Shown: positions 43,462-52,005 of the stretch, piece after piece
How positions within the stretch are numbered: position 1 is the stretch's first letter
Layout: every line of letters begins with the position of its first letter
Notes under the pieces: model-generated
The model's database searches: none
Seen by the model: only the letters and a program-made list of their open reading frames with translations
What the model was told of the DNA's origin: nothing
Position numbers and translations under genes: made by a program
Source: Pseudomonas sp.
GTDB taxonomy: Bacteria; Pseudomonadota; Gammaproteobacteria; Pseudomonadales; Pseudomonadaceae
NCBI GenBank assembly: GCA_030656145.1
Contig: JAUSOF010000095.1
Location: 90,079 to 154,078 of the forward strand
Length of the DNA: 64,000 bases
Direction: 5' to 3'

Positions 43462-43474
43462 GTTATAACATAAC
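43462..43474. promoter_or_regulatory. Zur box between dksA2 and folE2
   Basis: GTTATAACATAAC matches GTTATA-N2-ATAAC perfectly and is embedded in TGTTATAACATAACA. It lies 31 bases upstream of dksA2 and 32 bases upstream of folE2, so one repressor site can govern both operons. Confidence 0.9.
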
Positions 43475-43506
43475 ATTTATCGCCTCAGTCACACTCTGGA
43501 TTTCTG

Positions 43507-44403
43507 ATGAACGCCCTGACTTTGCCGGATATTGCTGCCCAAACGACGCACTACCAACAAACCCTGGATTGGGTCGGCATGGCCGAAATCGCCCTGCCGA
43601 TCCGCCTGGTCGGGCAGCGCATCAATGCCCGCGCCGCAGCCGGGGTCAGCCTGGATGATGGCGGCGCGCGTGGCATTCATATGTCGCGCCTGTACCTGGC
43701 GCTGCACATCCTGGAAGCCGAAAACCTCAACCCTCAGTTGTTACAGCAGTTACTGGGCGCGTTTCTCGACAGCCATCAAGGTCTGTCGCAGCAGGCCCAC
43801 ATCAGCCTGCGCGGCGAGGCCTTGCTCAGTCGTCCGGCGCTGGTCAGCCCGCTGTCGGGCTGGAAGGCCTACCCCTTCGAAGTACGTGCCCGCCAGGATT
43901 CATCGGGGTTCCACGTGGAACTGCAGGTTAAGGTCGACTATTCCTCGACCTGCCCCTGCTCCGCCGCCCTGGCCCGCCAGCTAATCCAGCAGCGCTTTAT
44001 CGAGGACTTCGCCGACCAGCCCCTCGACCATCAGCAACTGCTGAGCTGGCTCGGCTCGACCCAGGGCATTCTGGCCACACCGCACAGCCAACGCAGCACC
44101 GCCACCCTGCAAGTACGCCTGAGCCAGCAGGCCGTTGAGCTGCCGTTGATCGAGCTGATCGACTGCGCCGAACAGGCGCTTGGCACCGCCGTGCAGACCG
44201 CGGTCAAGCGTGCCGACGAGCAAGCCTTTGCGCTGGCCAACGGGCAGAACCTGATGTTCTGCGAAGACGCTGCGCGGCGCCTGCACAGCGCCCTGTTGCT
44301 GCAACCAGAACTGAGCGCCTTCAGCCTGCGCGTGGTGCACGCGGAAAGCCTGCACGCCCACGATGCGGTGGCCGCGAGCAGCTGGAACTGGAGCCCGGCA
44401 TGA
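43507..44403 (+). CDS. folE2: GTP cyclohydrolase FolE2 (type IB)
   Basis: A 298-residue GTP cyclohydrolase of the zinc-independent IB family, which makes dihydroneopterin triphosphate for folate and other pterins. The conserved SSTCPCSAALARQ (metal Cys) and HSQRSTATLQVRL are visible. It substitutes for the zinc enzyme FolE when zinc is short. The stop overlaps znuC by ATGA. It is the first gene of the rightward operon at the Zur box. Confidence 0.96.
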   Translation: MNALTLPDIAAQTTHYQQTLDWVGMAEIALPIRLVGQRINARAAAGVSLDDGGARGIHMSRLYLALHILEAENLNPQLLQQLLGAFLDSHQGLSQQAHISLRGEALLSRPALVSPLSGWKAYPFEVRARQDSSGFHVELQVKVDYSSTCPCSAALARQLIQQRFIEDFADQPLDHQQLLSWLGSTQGILATPHSQRSTATLQVRLSQQAVELPLIELIDCAEQALGTAVQTAVKRADEQAFALANGQNLMFCEDAARRLHSALLLQPELSAFSLRVVHAESLHAHDAVAASSWNWSPA

Positions 44404-45071
44404 TCCGCTGCCAGCACCTGCAATGGGGCCCAGCCGGCCAGCCGCTGACCCCGCCACTGGATCTGCTCCTGCCCAGCGGCAGCCTGACCGGGCTGATCGG
44501 CAGCAACGGTTGCGGCAAAAGCAGCCTGCTCAAGGTGATTGCCGGCCTGCAGCAACCGCTGCGTGGACGGGTTGAGCTGGCGGTACCGCGCCTCGGCGGC
44601 GTGGCCTACCTGGTACAACAGCAAGCCCTCGACCGGCAGTTCCCGATCAGCCTGCAGAGCCTGGTCAGCACCGGGTTCTGGCGCAGCCCGCTAAACCGCC
44701 GCCAACGCCAGGCGCGCCTGGCCCAGGTGCTGGACGATTGGGGCCTGTACGGTTTGCAGCAGCAGTCGCTGCAAGCGCTGTCCGGCGGCGAGTTGCAGCG
44801 CGCGCTGCTGGCGCGGTTGAGCCTGACCGACGCCCGGGTGTTGCTACTGGATGAGCCCGAAGCGGCGCTGGACGATCATGGTCAAATCTTGCTCTGGCAG
44901 CATATCCAGCGTTGGCAGGCTGAGGGTCGCACCCAGTTGCTGGTCAGCCATGACCTCAGCAGCCTGAGTCAGCGCCTGGAGAACGCCCTGCAGCTGTCAC
45001 GCAGTGCTTGCCTGTACGGGCCGATTCGCCAGCTGATTGGCCAGCGCCCGTCCTTGGAACAGGTGGCCTAG
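44400..45071 (+). CDS. znuC: Zinc/manganese-type ABC importer ATPase
   Basis: A 223-residue ABC ATPase. GSNGCGKSSLLKVIAG is Walker A, ALSGGELQRALLARL the signature, and RVLLLDEPEAALDD Walker B. It is shorter than the main ZnuC and is a second zinc importer tied to this island. It overlaps folE2 and precedes the permease by one base, with the binding protein after that, in C-B-A order. Confidence 0.9.
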   Translation: MIRCQHLQWGPAGQPLTPPLDLLLPSGSLTGLIGSNGCGKSSLLKVIAGLQQPLRGRVELAVPRLGGVAYLVQQQALDRQFPISLQSLVSTGFWRSPLNRRQRQARLAQVLDDWGLYGLQQQSLQALSGGELQRALLARLSLTDARVLLLDEPEAALDDHGQILLWQHIQRWQAEGRTQLLVSHDLSSLSQRLENALQLSRSACLYGPIRQLIGQRPSLEQVA

Positions 45072-45072
45072 C

Positions 45073-45930
45073 ATGGAACTGCTGTGGGCGCCCTTCGTCG
45101 AATTTGCCTTTATGCGCCGCGCCCTGCTCGGCGGCGTGGTGCTGGCGCTAAGCGCCGCGCCGCTGGGGGTTTTTCTGATTCTGCGCCGCCTGAGCCTGAT
45201 CGGCGACGCCATCGCCCACGGCATCCTGCCCGGTGCGGCCATCGGTTTCTGGCTGTTCGGCCTGAGCCTGCCAGCCCTGACCCTCGGCGGCCTGGTCGCA
45301 GGCCTGGGCATGGCCGGCCTGGCCGCCTGGATCACCCGCCGCACCGGCCTGCGCGAAGATGCCAGCCTGGCGGCGATCTACCCGATTTCCCTGGCCAGCG
45401 GCGTACTGCTGCTGGGCCTGGCCGGGCGTCAGCTGGACCTGCTGCACCTGCTGTTCGGCTCGGTATTGGCGGTGGACCCGGCCACCCTCAACGGCATGTT
45501 GCTGGTGTCCATCGGCAGCCTGCTGGTCCTGGCGCTGATCTACCGCTGGCTGCTGCTGGACAGTCTCGACCCGCTGTTTCTCGCCAGCGTCAGCCGCTTC
45601 GGCCCGCTGGCCTACGGCCTGTTTCTGACCCTGGTGGTGCTCAATCTGGTGATCGGCTTCCAGGCCATCGGCGCGCTGATGGTGGTCGGCCTGATGATGC
45701 TGCCGGCCGCCGCCGCACGTTTCTGGAGCCGCCACCTGCCCAGCCTGCTGCTGCTCGCCGCCCTGACTGGCGCGGTCTGCGTCTGGCTCGGCCTGTTGCT
45801 TTCCTACTACGCCAACCTACCCAGTGGCCCCTGCATCGTGTTGCTGGCCGGCCTGGCCTATGCCCTTTCCGTGCTATTCGGCCCGCTCAACGGCCTGCTG
45901 CGCACCTCTCGCCCATTACCTTCACCCTGA
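45073..45930 (+). CDS. znuB: Zinc-type ABC importer permease
   Basis: A 285-residue protein with about eight membrane helices. RRLSLIGDAIAHGILPGAAIGFWLF and GFQAIGALMVVGLMMLPAAAARFWSR are the ZnuB/ABC-3 signatures. It takes the metal from the binding protein across the inner membrane. Coupled to the ATPase gene. Confidence 0.92.
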   Translation: MELLWAPFVEFAFMRRALLGGVVLALSAAPLGVFLILRRLSLIGDAIAHGILPGAAIGFWLFGLSLPALTLGGLVAGLGMAGLAAWITRRTGLREDASLAAIYPISLASGVLLLGLAGRQLDLLHLLFGSVLAVDPATLNGMLLVSIGSLLVLALIYRWLLLDSLDPLFLASVSRFGPLAYGLFLTLVVLNLVIGFQAIGALMVVGLMMLPAAAARFWSRHLPSLLLLAALTGAVCVWLGLLLSYYANLPSGPCIVLLAGLAYALSVLFGPLNGLLRTSRPLPSP

Positions 45931-45940
45931 GGAACGTTCC

Positions 45941-46813
45941 ATGCGTGTATCAATCGCCCTGCTCGCCCTGCTCGCCTCGCTGTCCCTGAACGCCGCAGAA
46001 AAACTCAAAGTGGTTACCAGTTTCAGCATTTTGGCCGACATTACCCAACAGATAGCCGGCGATAAGCTCGAACTGCGCAATCTGGTGGGGGCCGATGCCG
46101 ACGCCCATGTCTATCAGCCCAATGCCGAAGACGCCAAGGCCGTGTTCAGAGCCGACCTGATCATCGCCAACGGCCTGGGCTTCGAGCCCTGGCTGGCGCG
46201 TTTGATCGCCAGCAGCGAGGCCCCCGGCACGCGCATCGACGCCAGTGCCGGCGTGCTGCCACTGATGCTCGATGAAGACGGTGAAAAGGTCCCCGACCCG
46301 CATGCCTGGCAGAACCTGGCCAATGCCGAGATCTATGTGCAGAACATCGCCAAGGCATTGAGCAAAGCAGACCCGAGTAACGCCGCCTACTACAACACCC
46401 GCCGCGATGCTTATCTGACAGAAATCCGCGCCCTGCTGGTCGAGGCCAAGGCCGGTTTAGGCCAGCTGCCAACGGCCCAGCGCACCATCATCACCAGCCA
46501 TGACGCCTTCGCCTACCTGGGCCAGGCTTACGGCCTGAGCTTTATCGCCCCTCAGGGTCTGTCCACCGCAGACGAGCCTTCCGCCGCCGAAGTAGCCGCC
46601 CTGATCCGGCAAATTCGCGCCGATGGAGTCAAGGCAGTGTTTGTGGAAAACATCCGCGACCCACGCCTGATCGAGCAGATCGCCGCCGAAGGCGGTGCCA
46701 AGGTCGGTGGCACCCTGTACTCCGATGCCCTGGCCAGCGAAGGTGCGGCCAGCACCTACCTGGGCATGTTCAAGCACAACCTCGACACCCTGCTGGCCGC
46801 ACTCAAACCATGA
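45941..46813 (+). CDS. znuA: Periplasmic zinc-binding protein of the ABC importer
   Basis: A 290-residue cluster A-I solute-binding protein with signal peptide MRVSIALLALLASLSLNAAE. Metal ligand candidates are His in GADADAHVYQP, PDPHAWQN and ITSHDAFAYLG plus Asp in YSDAL. Unlike typical ZnuA it lacks the long His/Asp-rich loop between the first two motifs. The stop overlaps hisI by ATGA. Confidence 0.9.
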   Translation: MRVSIALLALLASLSLNAAEKLKVVTSFSILADITQQIAGDKLELRNLVGADADAHVYQPNAEDAKAVFRADLIIANGLGFEPWLARLIASSEAPGTRIDASAGVLPLMLDEDGEKVPDPHAWQNLANAEIYVQNIAKALSKADPSNAAYYNTRRDAYLTEIRALLVEAKAGLGQLPTAQRTIITSHDAFAYLGQAYGLSFIAPQGLSTADEPSAAEVAALIRQIRADGVKAVFVENIRDPRLIEQIAAEGGAKVGGTLYSDALASEGAASTYLGMFKHNLDTLLAALKP

Positions 46814-47217
46814 GCCTGTGGCTGCAACTGGAACAGGCCGGGCTGGGCGACAGTCGCCCCCTGGCCGAGGTGCTGGATGCCATGCCCTGGAATGCCGACG
46901 GCCTGATCGCCGCCATCGCCCAGCAGCACGACAGCGGCGAAGTGTTGATGCTGGCCTGGATGAACCGCAGCGCGCTGGAAGAAACCCTCGCCAGCGGCCA
47001 GGTCTGCTACTGGTCACGCTCGCGCCAGCAACTGTGGCGCAAGGGCGAAACCAGCGGCCATCACCAGCGCCTGCTCGAAGCGCGGCTGGACTGCGATGGT
47101 GACGCCATTCTGCTCAAGGTCGAACAACAGGGCCCGGCCTGTCACACCGGCCGGCCCAGCTGTTTCTACAACGCCATCCGCGATCAACGGGTGTGCGTGA
47201 TCAGCGTGGCGCAATGA
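46810..47217 (+). CDS. hisI: Phosphoribosyl-AMP cyclohydrolase, zinc-island copy
   Basis: A 135-residue HisI (the N-terminal half of enterobacterial HisIE). YWSRSRQQLWRKGETSGH, LDCDGDAILLKVEQQGPACHTGR and SCFYN carry the conserved catalytic and zinc-site residues. It opens the histidine pathway imidazole ring of phosphoribosyl-AMP. A main hisI normally sits in the his cluster, so this looks like a zinc-starvation paralogue as in P. putida or P. protegens. It keeps the metal cysteines, so it may simply bind zinc more tightly. Confidence 0.93.
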   Translation: MSLWLQLEQAGLGDSRPLAEVLDAMPWNADGLIAAIAQQHDSGEVLMLAWMNRSALEETLASGQVCYWSRSRQQLWRKGETSGHHQRLLEARLDCDGDAILLKVEQQGPACHTGRPSCFYNAIRDQRVCVISVAQ

Positions 47218-47459
47218 AGCGCCTGTTGATTGGCCTGGTACGCGTTTATCAGTACCTGATCAGCCCGTTGCTCGGGCCGCGCTGCCGCTTCCACCCCAGC
47301 TGTTCGCACTACGCCGCCGAAGCCGTGGAACGCCACGGCGCGCTGCGCGGCAGTTGGCTGGCCCTGCGCCGCTTGTTGCGCTGCCACCCCTGGCATCCGG
47401 GCGGCTACGACCCGGTGCCGCCCACTCATGCCTGCACCAAGGAGCATCGCCATGACTGA
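47214..47459 (+). CDS. yidD: YidD family membrane protein insertion factor, second copy
   Basis: An 81-residue protein. YLISPLLGPRCRFHPSCSHYAAEAVERHG and RCHPWHPGGYDPVP are nearly the standard YidD text, including the three conserved Cys. YidD usually sits between rnpA and yidC; here it is between hisI and pyrC. It overlaps both neighbours. It starts at ATG 47214, coupled through ATGA with the hisI stop. Confidence 0.93.
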   Translation: MKRLLIGLVRVYQYLISPLLGPRCRFHPSCSHYAAEAVERHGALRGSWLALRRLLRCHPWHPGGYDPVPPTHACTKEHRHD

Positions 47460-48792
47460 CCTGCTGATCCGCAACGCGCGCCTGATCAACGAAGGCCGCG
47501 AGTTTGAGGCCGACCTGTTGGTGCGCCACGGCCGCATCGAGAAGATCGCCAGCAGCATCGAGGGCATCAATGCCGAGGTCGAGATTGACGCCGCCGGCCA
47601 GTTGCTGCTGCCGGGGATGATCGACGACCAGGTGCACTTCCGTGACCCCGGCGCGCCGCACAAGGGCAGCTTCGCCTCGGAATCGCGGGCGGCGGTGGCC
47701 GGCGGCATCACCAGCGTCATGGATATGCCCAACACCAATCCGCCGACCCTAAACCTCGAAGCCTTGGAAGCCAAAGAGCGGCGCGCCGCCAACTGCTCGA
47801 AAGCCAACTTCGGTTTCCACTTTGGCGTCAGCCACGAAAATCTCGACATCGTCGCCGCCCTCGACCCCAACCGTGTGGCGGCGGTGAAGGTGTTTATGGG
47901 TGCCAGCACCGGCAATATGCTGGTCGATGACCTGCCCTCGCTGGAGCGCCTGTTCCGCGACTGCCCGACCATTATCCTCACCCACTGCGAACACACCCCA
48001 CGCATCCACGAACGCGAATTGCAGTGGCTTAATCGCTATGGCGAGGCGATCCCGGCCGACCAGCACCCGCTGATCCGCGATGCCGAAGCCTGCTACCAGT
48101 CCTCCAGCCTCGCCGTCAGCCTGGCGCAACGCTTTGATACCCAACTGCACGTGCTGCACATCACCACCGCCCGCGAGTTGAGCCTTTTCCAGCCCGGTCC
48201 GCTGGCCGGCAAGCAGATCACCGCCGAGGTCTGCGCGCACCACCTGTATTTCGACGACCGTGACTACGCGGCGCTCGGCCACCTGATCAAGTGCAACCCG
48301 GCGATCAAAACCCAGGCCGATCGCGATGCCCTGCGTCAGGCCCTGCTCTGTGGGCGCCTGGATATCATCGGCACCGACCACGCCCCGCACACCCTGGAGG
48401 AAAAGCAACGGCCTTACCTGCAAGCCCCGTCCGGCCTGCCACTGGCGCAACACGCCCTGCCGGCGCTACTGGAACTGGTGGCCGACGGCCTGCTGCCGCT
48501 GACCACCCTGGTGGAGAAAACCAGCCATGCGGTGGCGCAGCGCTTTGCCATCGAGCAACGCGGCTACCTGCGCGAAGGCTACTGGGCCGACCTGACCCTG
48601 ATCGAACACCTGGCCGAACCACGCCCGGTCGAAGCCGACCCGGTGCTGGCCCACTGCGGCTGGACGCCCTTCCAGGGCCGCGCCTTCCGCCACGCCGTGC
48701 GCACCACCATCGTCTCCGGCCAATTGGCCTGGCACAACGGTCAGGTGCATGACGATTGCCAGGGCTTGCCGCTGCGCTACCAGCGCGGCTGA
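47452..48792 (+). CDS. pyrC: Dihydroorotase, second (zinc-island) copy
   Basis: A 446-residue class I dihydroorotase closing carbamoyl-aspartate to dihydroorotate. The metal motif usually DxHxH is MIDDQVHFRDPG, so the first His is Gln. The remaining site is intact: KVFMGASTGNM (carbamylated Lys), LTHCEH, VLHITTARE and GTDHAPHT. The QxH form is a recognised subfamily that includes the P. aeruginosa PA5541 product. It overlaps yidD and is followed by an extragenic repeat. Confidence 0.92.
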   Translation: MTDLLIRNARLINEGREFEADLLVRHGRIEKIASSIEGINAEVEIDAAGQLLLPGMIDDQVHFRDPGAPHKGSFASESRAAVAGGITSVMDMPNTNPPTLNLEALEAKERRAANCSKANFGFHFGVSHENLDIVAALDPNRVAAVKVFMGASTGNMLVDDLPSLERLFRDCPTIILTHCEHTPRIHERELQWLNRYGEAIPADQHPLIRDAEACYQSSSLAVSLAQRFDTQLHVLHITTARELSLFQPGPLAGKQITAEVCAHHLYFDDRDYAALGHLIKCNPAIKTQADRDALRQALLCGRLDIIGTDHAPHTLEEKQRPYLQAPSGLPLAQHALPALLELVADGLLPLTTLVEKTSHAVAQRFAIEQRGYLREGYWADLTLIEHLAEPRPVEADPVLAHCGWTPFQGRAFRHAVRTTIVSGQLAWHNGQVHDDCQGLPLRYQRG

Positions 48793-48816
48793 CAGACGAC
48801 TGAATAAGACCGCTTT

Positions 48817-48940
48817 GTAGGGTGGGTCGGGCCGCGCAGGTTAGCGGCGCCAAGCTCCAAACGATCAGACACCGCCATCGCGGCGCACGAATGACGCAAG
48901 GCCTTCCTAAGAAAGGTTCTGCGCCCCTAACCCACCCTAC
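48817..48940. repeat. MITE-like element with 11-bp inverted ends
   Basis: GTAGGGTGGGT (48817-48827) and ACCCACCCTAC (48930-48940) are perfect inverted repeats bounding 124 bases without coding sense. It sits between pyrC and thrS. The end sequences recall those of the 13938-14013 element. Confidence 0.7.
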
Positions 48941-48978
48941 GAATTTCATCTTCAACCGAACCTGATTAGAGAACTGAC

Positions 48979-50904
48979 ATGCCCAGCATTACCCTGCCCG
49001 ACGGCAGCCAGCGTCATTACGCCCAGCCCCTGAGCGTGGCCGAGGTCGCCGCCGATATCGGCCCCGGCCTGGCCAAGGCCGCCCTGGCCGGCCGCCTGAA
49101 TGGCCAACTGGTCGACACCAGCACGCTGATCGACAAGGACGCACAGCTCAGCCTGATCACCGCCCGTGACGGCGATGGTCTGCAGCTGCTGCGCCACTCC
49201 TGCGCGCACCTGCTGGCCATGGCGGTGAAGCAGCTGTACCCCAGCGCTCAGGTGACCATCGGCCCGGTGATCGAGGACGGCTTTTTCTACGATTTTGCCT
49301 TCGAGCGGCCCTTTACCCCCGACGATCTGGCGCTGATCGAAGCACGCATGACCGAGCTGGCTGCCGCCGATTTGCCGGTCAGCCGCCGCGAGCTGCCACG
49401 TGATGACGCCATCGCCCACTTCGAGGCGCAGGGCGAGCACTACAAGGCCGAGCTGATCCGCGATATTGCCGCAGGCGAAGTGCTCTCGCTATACCGCCAG
49501 GGCGATTTCGAAGACCTTTGCCGTGGCCCGCACATCCCGCGCACCGGCCTGCTGCAGGCGTTCAAATTGACCAAAGTGGCCGGTGCCTATTGGCGCGGCG
49601 ACGCGAAAAATGCCGCGCTGCAACGTATCTACGGCACCTGCTGGGCCACGCCGAAAGAGCTCAAAGCCTACCTCACGCGTCTGGAGGAAGCTGGCAAGCG
49701 CGACCACCGCAAGCTCGGCGCCCAACTCGACCTGTTCCACTTCGACGACTGCGCCCCCGGCTCGGTGTTCTGGCACCCCAAGGGCTGGACGCTGTTCCAG
49801 CAGCTGATCGGCTACATGCGCCAACAGCAGGACGCCGCCGGTTATGTCGAGGTCAACACTCCCGACGTAATGGACCGCAGCCTGTGGGAAACCTCCGGGC
49901 ACTGGTTCAACTACCGCGAGGCCATGTTCACCACCACCACCGAAGACGAGCGCGTGTTCGCCCTCAAACCGATGAACTGCCCCGGCGCGGTGGCGCTCTA
50001 CGCCCGTGGTCTGAAAAGCTACCGCGACCTGCCGCTGCGCATGGCCGAGTTCGGCAAGGTGCACCGCTACGAGCCGTCCGGCGCGCTGCACGGCCTGCTG
50101 CGCGTGCGCCACTTCACCCAGGATGACGCACATATCTTCTGCACCGCCGCGCAGATGGAGCAGGAATGCGCCGACACCATCGCCCTGGTGTTCGCCATCT
50201 ACCGCGACTTCGGTTTCAACGAGGTAGCAGTCAAACTCTCCACCCGCCCGGCCAACCGCATCGGCAGCGACGCCACCTGGGATCAACTGGAAGGCGCACT
50301 GTCCGGCGCGTTGCAACGGATGGACATCGACTACCAGCTCAACCCCGGCGAAGGCGCGTTCTACGGGCCGAAACTGGAGTTCGTGTTACGTGACGCCATC
50401 GGCCGCGACTGGCAGTGCGGCACCCTGCAGGTGGACCTCAACCTGCCGGAGCGCTTCGACATCAGCTACATCAACGAACAGGGCGAACGCGAACGCCCGG
50501 TGATGCTGCACCGTGCATTGTTCGGCTCACTGGAGCGCTTCACCGGCATCCTCATCGAGCAATACAGCGGCCTGTTTCCGCTGTGGCTGGCCCCACAGCA
50601 GGCGGCCGTGCTGACCATCTCCGAAGGCCAGAACGACTACGCCCGCCAGGTACTCGCCACCCTGAAGCGCGCCGGCCTGCGCGCGGCGGCTGACCTGCGC
50701 AACGAGAAGATCGGCTACAAGATCCGCGAAGCCACCCTGCAGAAAGTGCCCTACCTGCTGGTGATCGGCGAACAGGAAAAGGCCGAAGTCCGCGTCACCC
50801 TACGCAGCCGCGCCGGTGACAACCTCGGCAGCCTGACGCTGGCCGAGCTGGTCGAACGCCTGAGCACTGAGGCGCGTATGCCCGGTCAGGATCAGCAATG
50901 CTGA
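48979..50904 (+). CDS. thrS: Threonyl-tRNA synthetase, second copy
   Basis: A 641-residue class II synthetase with an N-terminal TGS domain (about 1-62), editing domain, catalytic core and anticodon-binding domain. The zinc ligands are kept: Cys in KPMNCPGAV, His in TQDDAHIFC and His in VMLHRALFG. The residue two after the zinc Cys, usually His (MNCPGH), is Ala here. A second thrS inside Zur regulons is known in several bacteria; the housekeeping gene normally sits with infC. It overlaps queD by seven bases (stop TGA inside ATGCTGA). Confidence 0.95.
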   Translation: MPSITLPDGSQRHYAQPLSVAEVAADIGPGLAKAALAGRLNGQLVDTSTLIDKDAQLSLITARDGDGLQLLRHSCAHLLAMAVKQLYPSAQVTIGPVIEDGFFYDFAFERPFTPDDLALIEARMTELAAADLPVSRRELPRDDAIAHFEAQGEHYKAELIRDIAAGEVLSLYRQGDFEDLCRGPHIPRTGLLQAFKLTKVAGAYWRGDAKNAALQRIYGTCWATPKELKAYLTRLEEAGKRDHRKLGAQLDLFHFDDCAPGSVFWHPKGWTLFQQLIGYMRQQQDAAGYVEVNTPDVMDRSLWETSGHWFNYREAMFTTTTEDERVFALKPMNCPGAVALYARGLKSYRDLPLRMAEFGKVHRYEPSGALHGLLRVRHFTQDDAHIFCTAAQMEQECADTIALVFAIYRDFGFNEVAVKLSTRPANRIGSDATWDQLEGALSGALQRMDIDYQLNPGEGAFYGPKLEFVLRDAIGRDWQCGTLQVDLNLPERFDISYINEQGERERPVMLHRALFGSLERFTGILIEQYSGLFPLWLAPQQAAVLTISEGQNDYARQVLATLKRAGLRAAADLRNEKIGYKIREATLQKVPYLLVIGEQEKAEVRVTLRSRAGDNLGSLTLAELVERLSTEARMPGQDQQC

Positions 50905-51479
50905 TCCGCAAGCTGTTCAAGTTCGAGAGCGCGCATATCGTGCGTGGCTGCACGAGCCGGCGCTGTTCGCGCTCGCTGCATGGCCACTCGTACAAGATCG
51001 AGTTGTTACTGGAGGCCCATGCCCTGGATCACGGCCAGATGGTCTACGACTTCGGCCTGCTCAAGGGCGATGTCCGCGACCTGATCGACGCCTTCGACCA
51101 CGCCATCACCTTCTGGGATGGCGACGACGCGGACTATATCGCCAGCTGCCAGCGCTTCTCCGAGCGCTGGATCAGCCTACCGGTGTCACCCAGCGCCGAG
51201 CAGTTTTCGCGAGTGATCTTCCGCCTGGTGGATGCCCTCCTCGGCCAGACCGATATGGTCAACGGCGAGCAGGACGTGCGCCTGCACTCGGTGATCGCCC
51301 ACGAAACCGACACCGGCTACGCCCAGTGCTTTCGCGAGGATGCCTACAACCCGCGCATGGGCGAATTCGAGCTGGCGCAGATCAGCTTTTCTGCCCAGAT
51401 CAAGCGTGAATGGCGCGACCCGCAACTGTTCGACAAGCTGCTGGCCGGCGCAGCCTTTATCAACCGTCTACCGGACTGA
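50898..51479 (+). CDS. queD: 6-carboxytetrahydropterin synthase-like (QueD family)
   Basis: A 193-residue QueD/PTPS protein, longer than the usual 120. LFKFESAHIV, CTSRRCSRSLHGHSYKIEL (catalytic Cys and HGH zinc ligands) and MVYDFGLLKGDVRDLIDAFDHA are the key blocks. It makes the queuosine precursor 6-carboxytetrahydropterin. It shares ATGCTGA with thrS, so it belongs to the zinc operon. The middle insertion (about 75-130) is unusual relative to small QueD and typical of the Pseudomonas second form. Confidence 0.92.
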   Translation: MLIRKLFKFESAHIVRGCTSRRCSRSLHGHSYKIELLLEAHALDHGQMVYDFGLLKGDVRDLIDAFDHAITFWDGDDADYIASCQRFSERWISLPVSPSAEQFSRVIFRLVDALLGQTDMVNGEQDVRLHSVIAHETDTGYAQCFREDAYNPRMGEFELAQISFSAQIKREWRDPQLFDKLLAGAAFINRLPD

Positions 51480-51481
51480 CG

Positions 51482-51832
51482 TCAGCTTCTGATCGTCACC
51501 GGGCCATGGTCATCGCAATGATCACCGTGCGGGTGGTGCAGGTGGCCATCCACCAGGTAATCAACGTGATCACCATGGGGTACCGGCTCATGACCGCAGT
51601 CTGGGCCATGTACATGATCGGCGGCGTGGCCGGCGCACTGATGGTTTGGCGTGCAGCGCTCGGGGTTGTGAGCGTTCACCGCCAGGCTGTGCTCGTCGAC
51701 ATGGTCACCGTGCACATGGTGCAGATGGCCGTCATGCAGGAAATCAACGTGGCCATCGTGCTCGATCGCCGTATGGCCACACCCGGCTTTGTGCTGGTGG
51801 CTGTGGTCGGGATGTTGTGTGCAAGTACCCAT
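51482..51832 (-). CDS. Histidine-rich zinc-binding-type protein with internal duplication
   Basis: A 116-residue protein with 28 His and 6 Cys. Residues 17-48 and 78-109 are a 32-residue duplication: both read xCGHxxxxHxxHVDxLxDGHLHHxHGDHxDxH, with no gaps. No signal peptide is visible, so it is probably cytoplasmic. It has no catalytic motif. Zinc storage, buffering or delivery is likely from composition and from its place next to queD and a Zur-like box. ATG 51832 has AGAGG 8 bases upstream; a longer frame to 51970 is possible but unsupported. It is convergent with queD and divergent from the third CobW GTPase. Confidence 0.85.
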   Translation of the reverse strand: MGTCTQHPDHSHQHKAGCGHTAIEHDGHVDFLHDGHLHHVHGDHVDEHSLAVNAHNPERCTPNHQCAGHAADHVHGPDCGHEPVPHGDHVDYLVDGHLHHPHGDHCDDHGPVTIRS

Positions 51833-52005
51833 ATTGAGCGCCTCTATCTTCGCTGACGTGATCAACAAGACTAGGTCATGGGCGGGTTCGGCGCGAACAA
51901 CCCCCAGACCACCCATCGACTCAACCGGAGCATGCCCAGGCTGGGGTAAGTTGCGAGCCACTCGAAACACAGCGAAACATGGGGCTGAACGCTGCGACTA
52001 GAAAA

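Noticed and set aside
51410..51856. A Val/Met-rich plus-strand frame opposite the histidine-rich gene
   Set aside because: His codons read backwards give Val and Met, which explains the composition. The minus-strand frame has the duplication with matching residues and a ribosome site.
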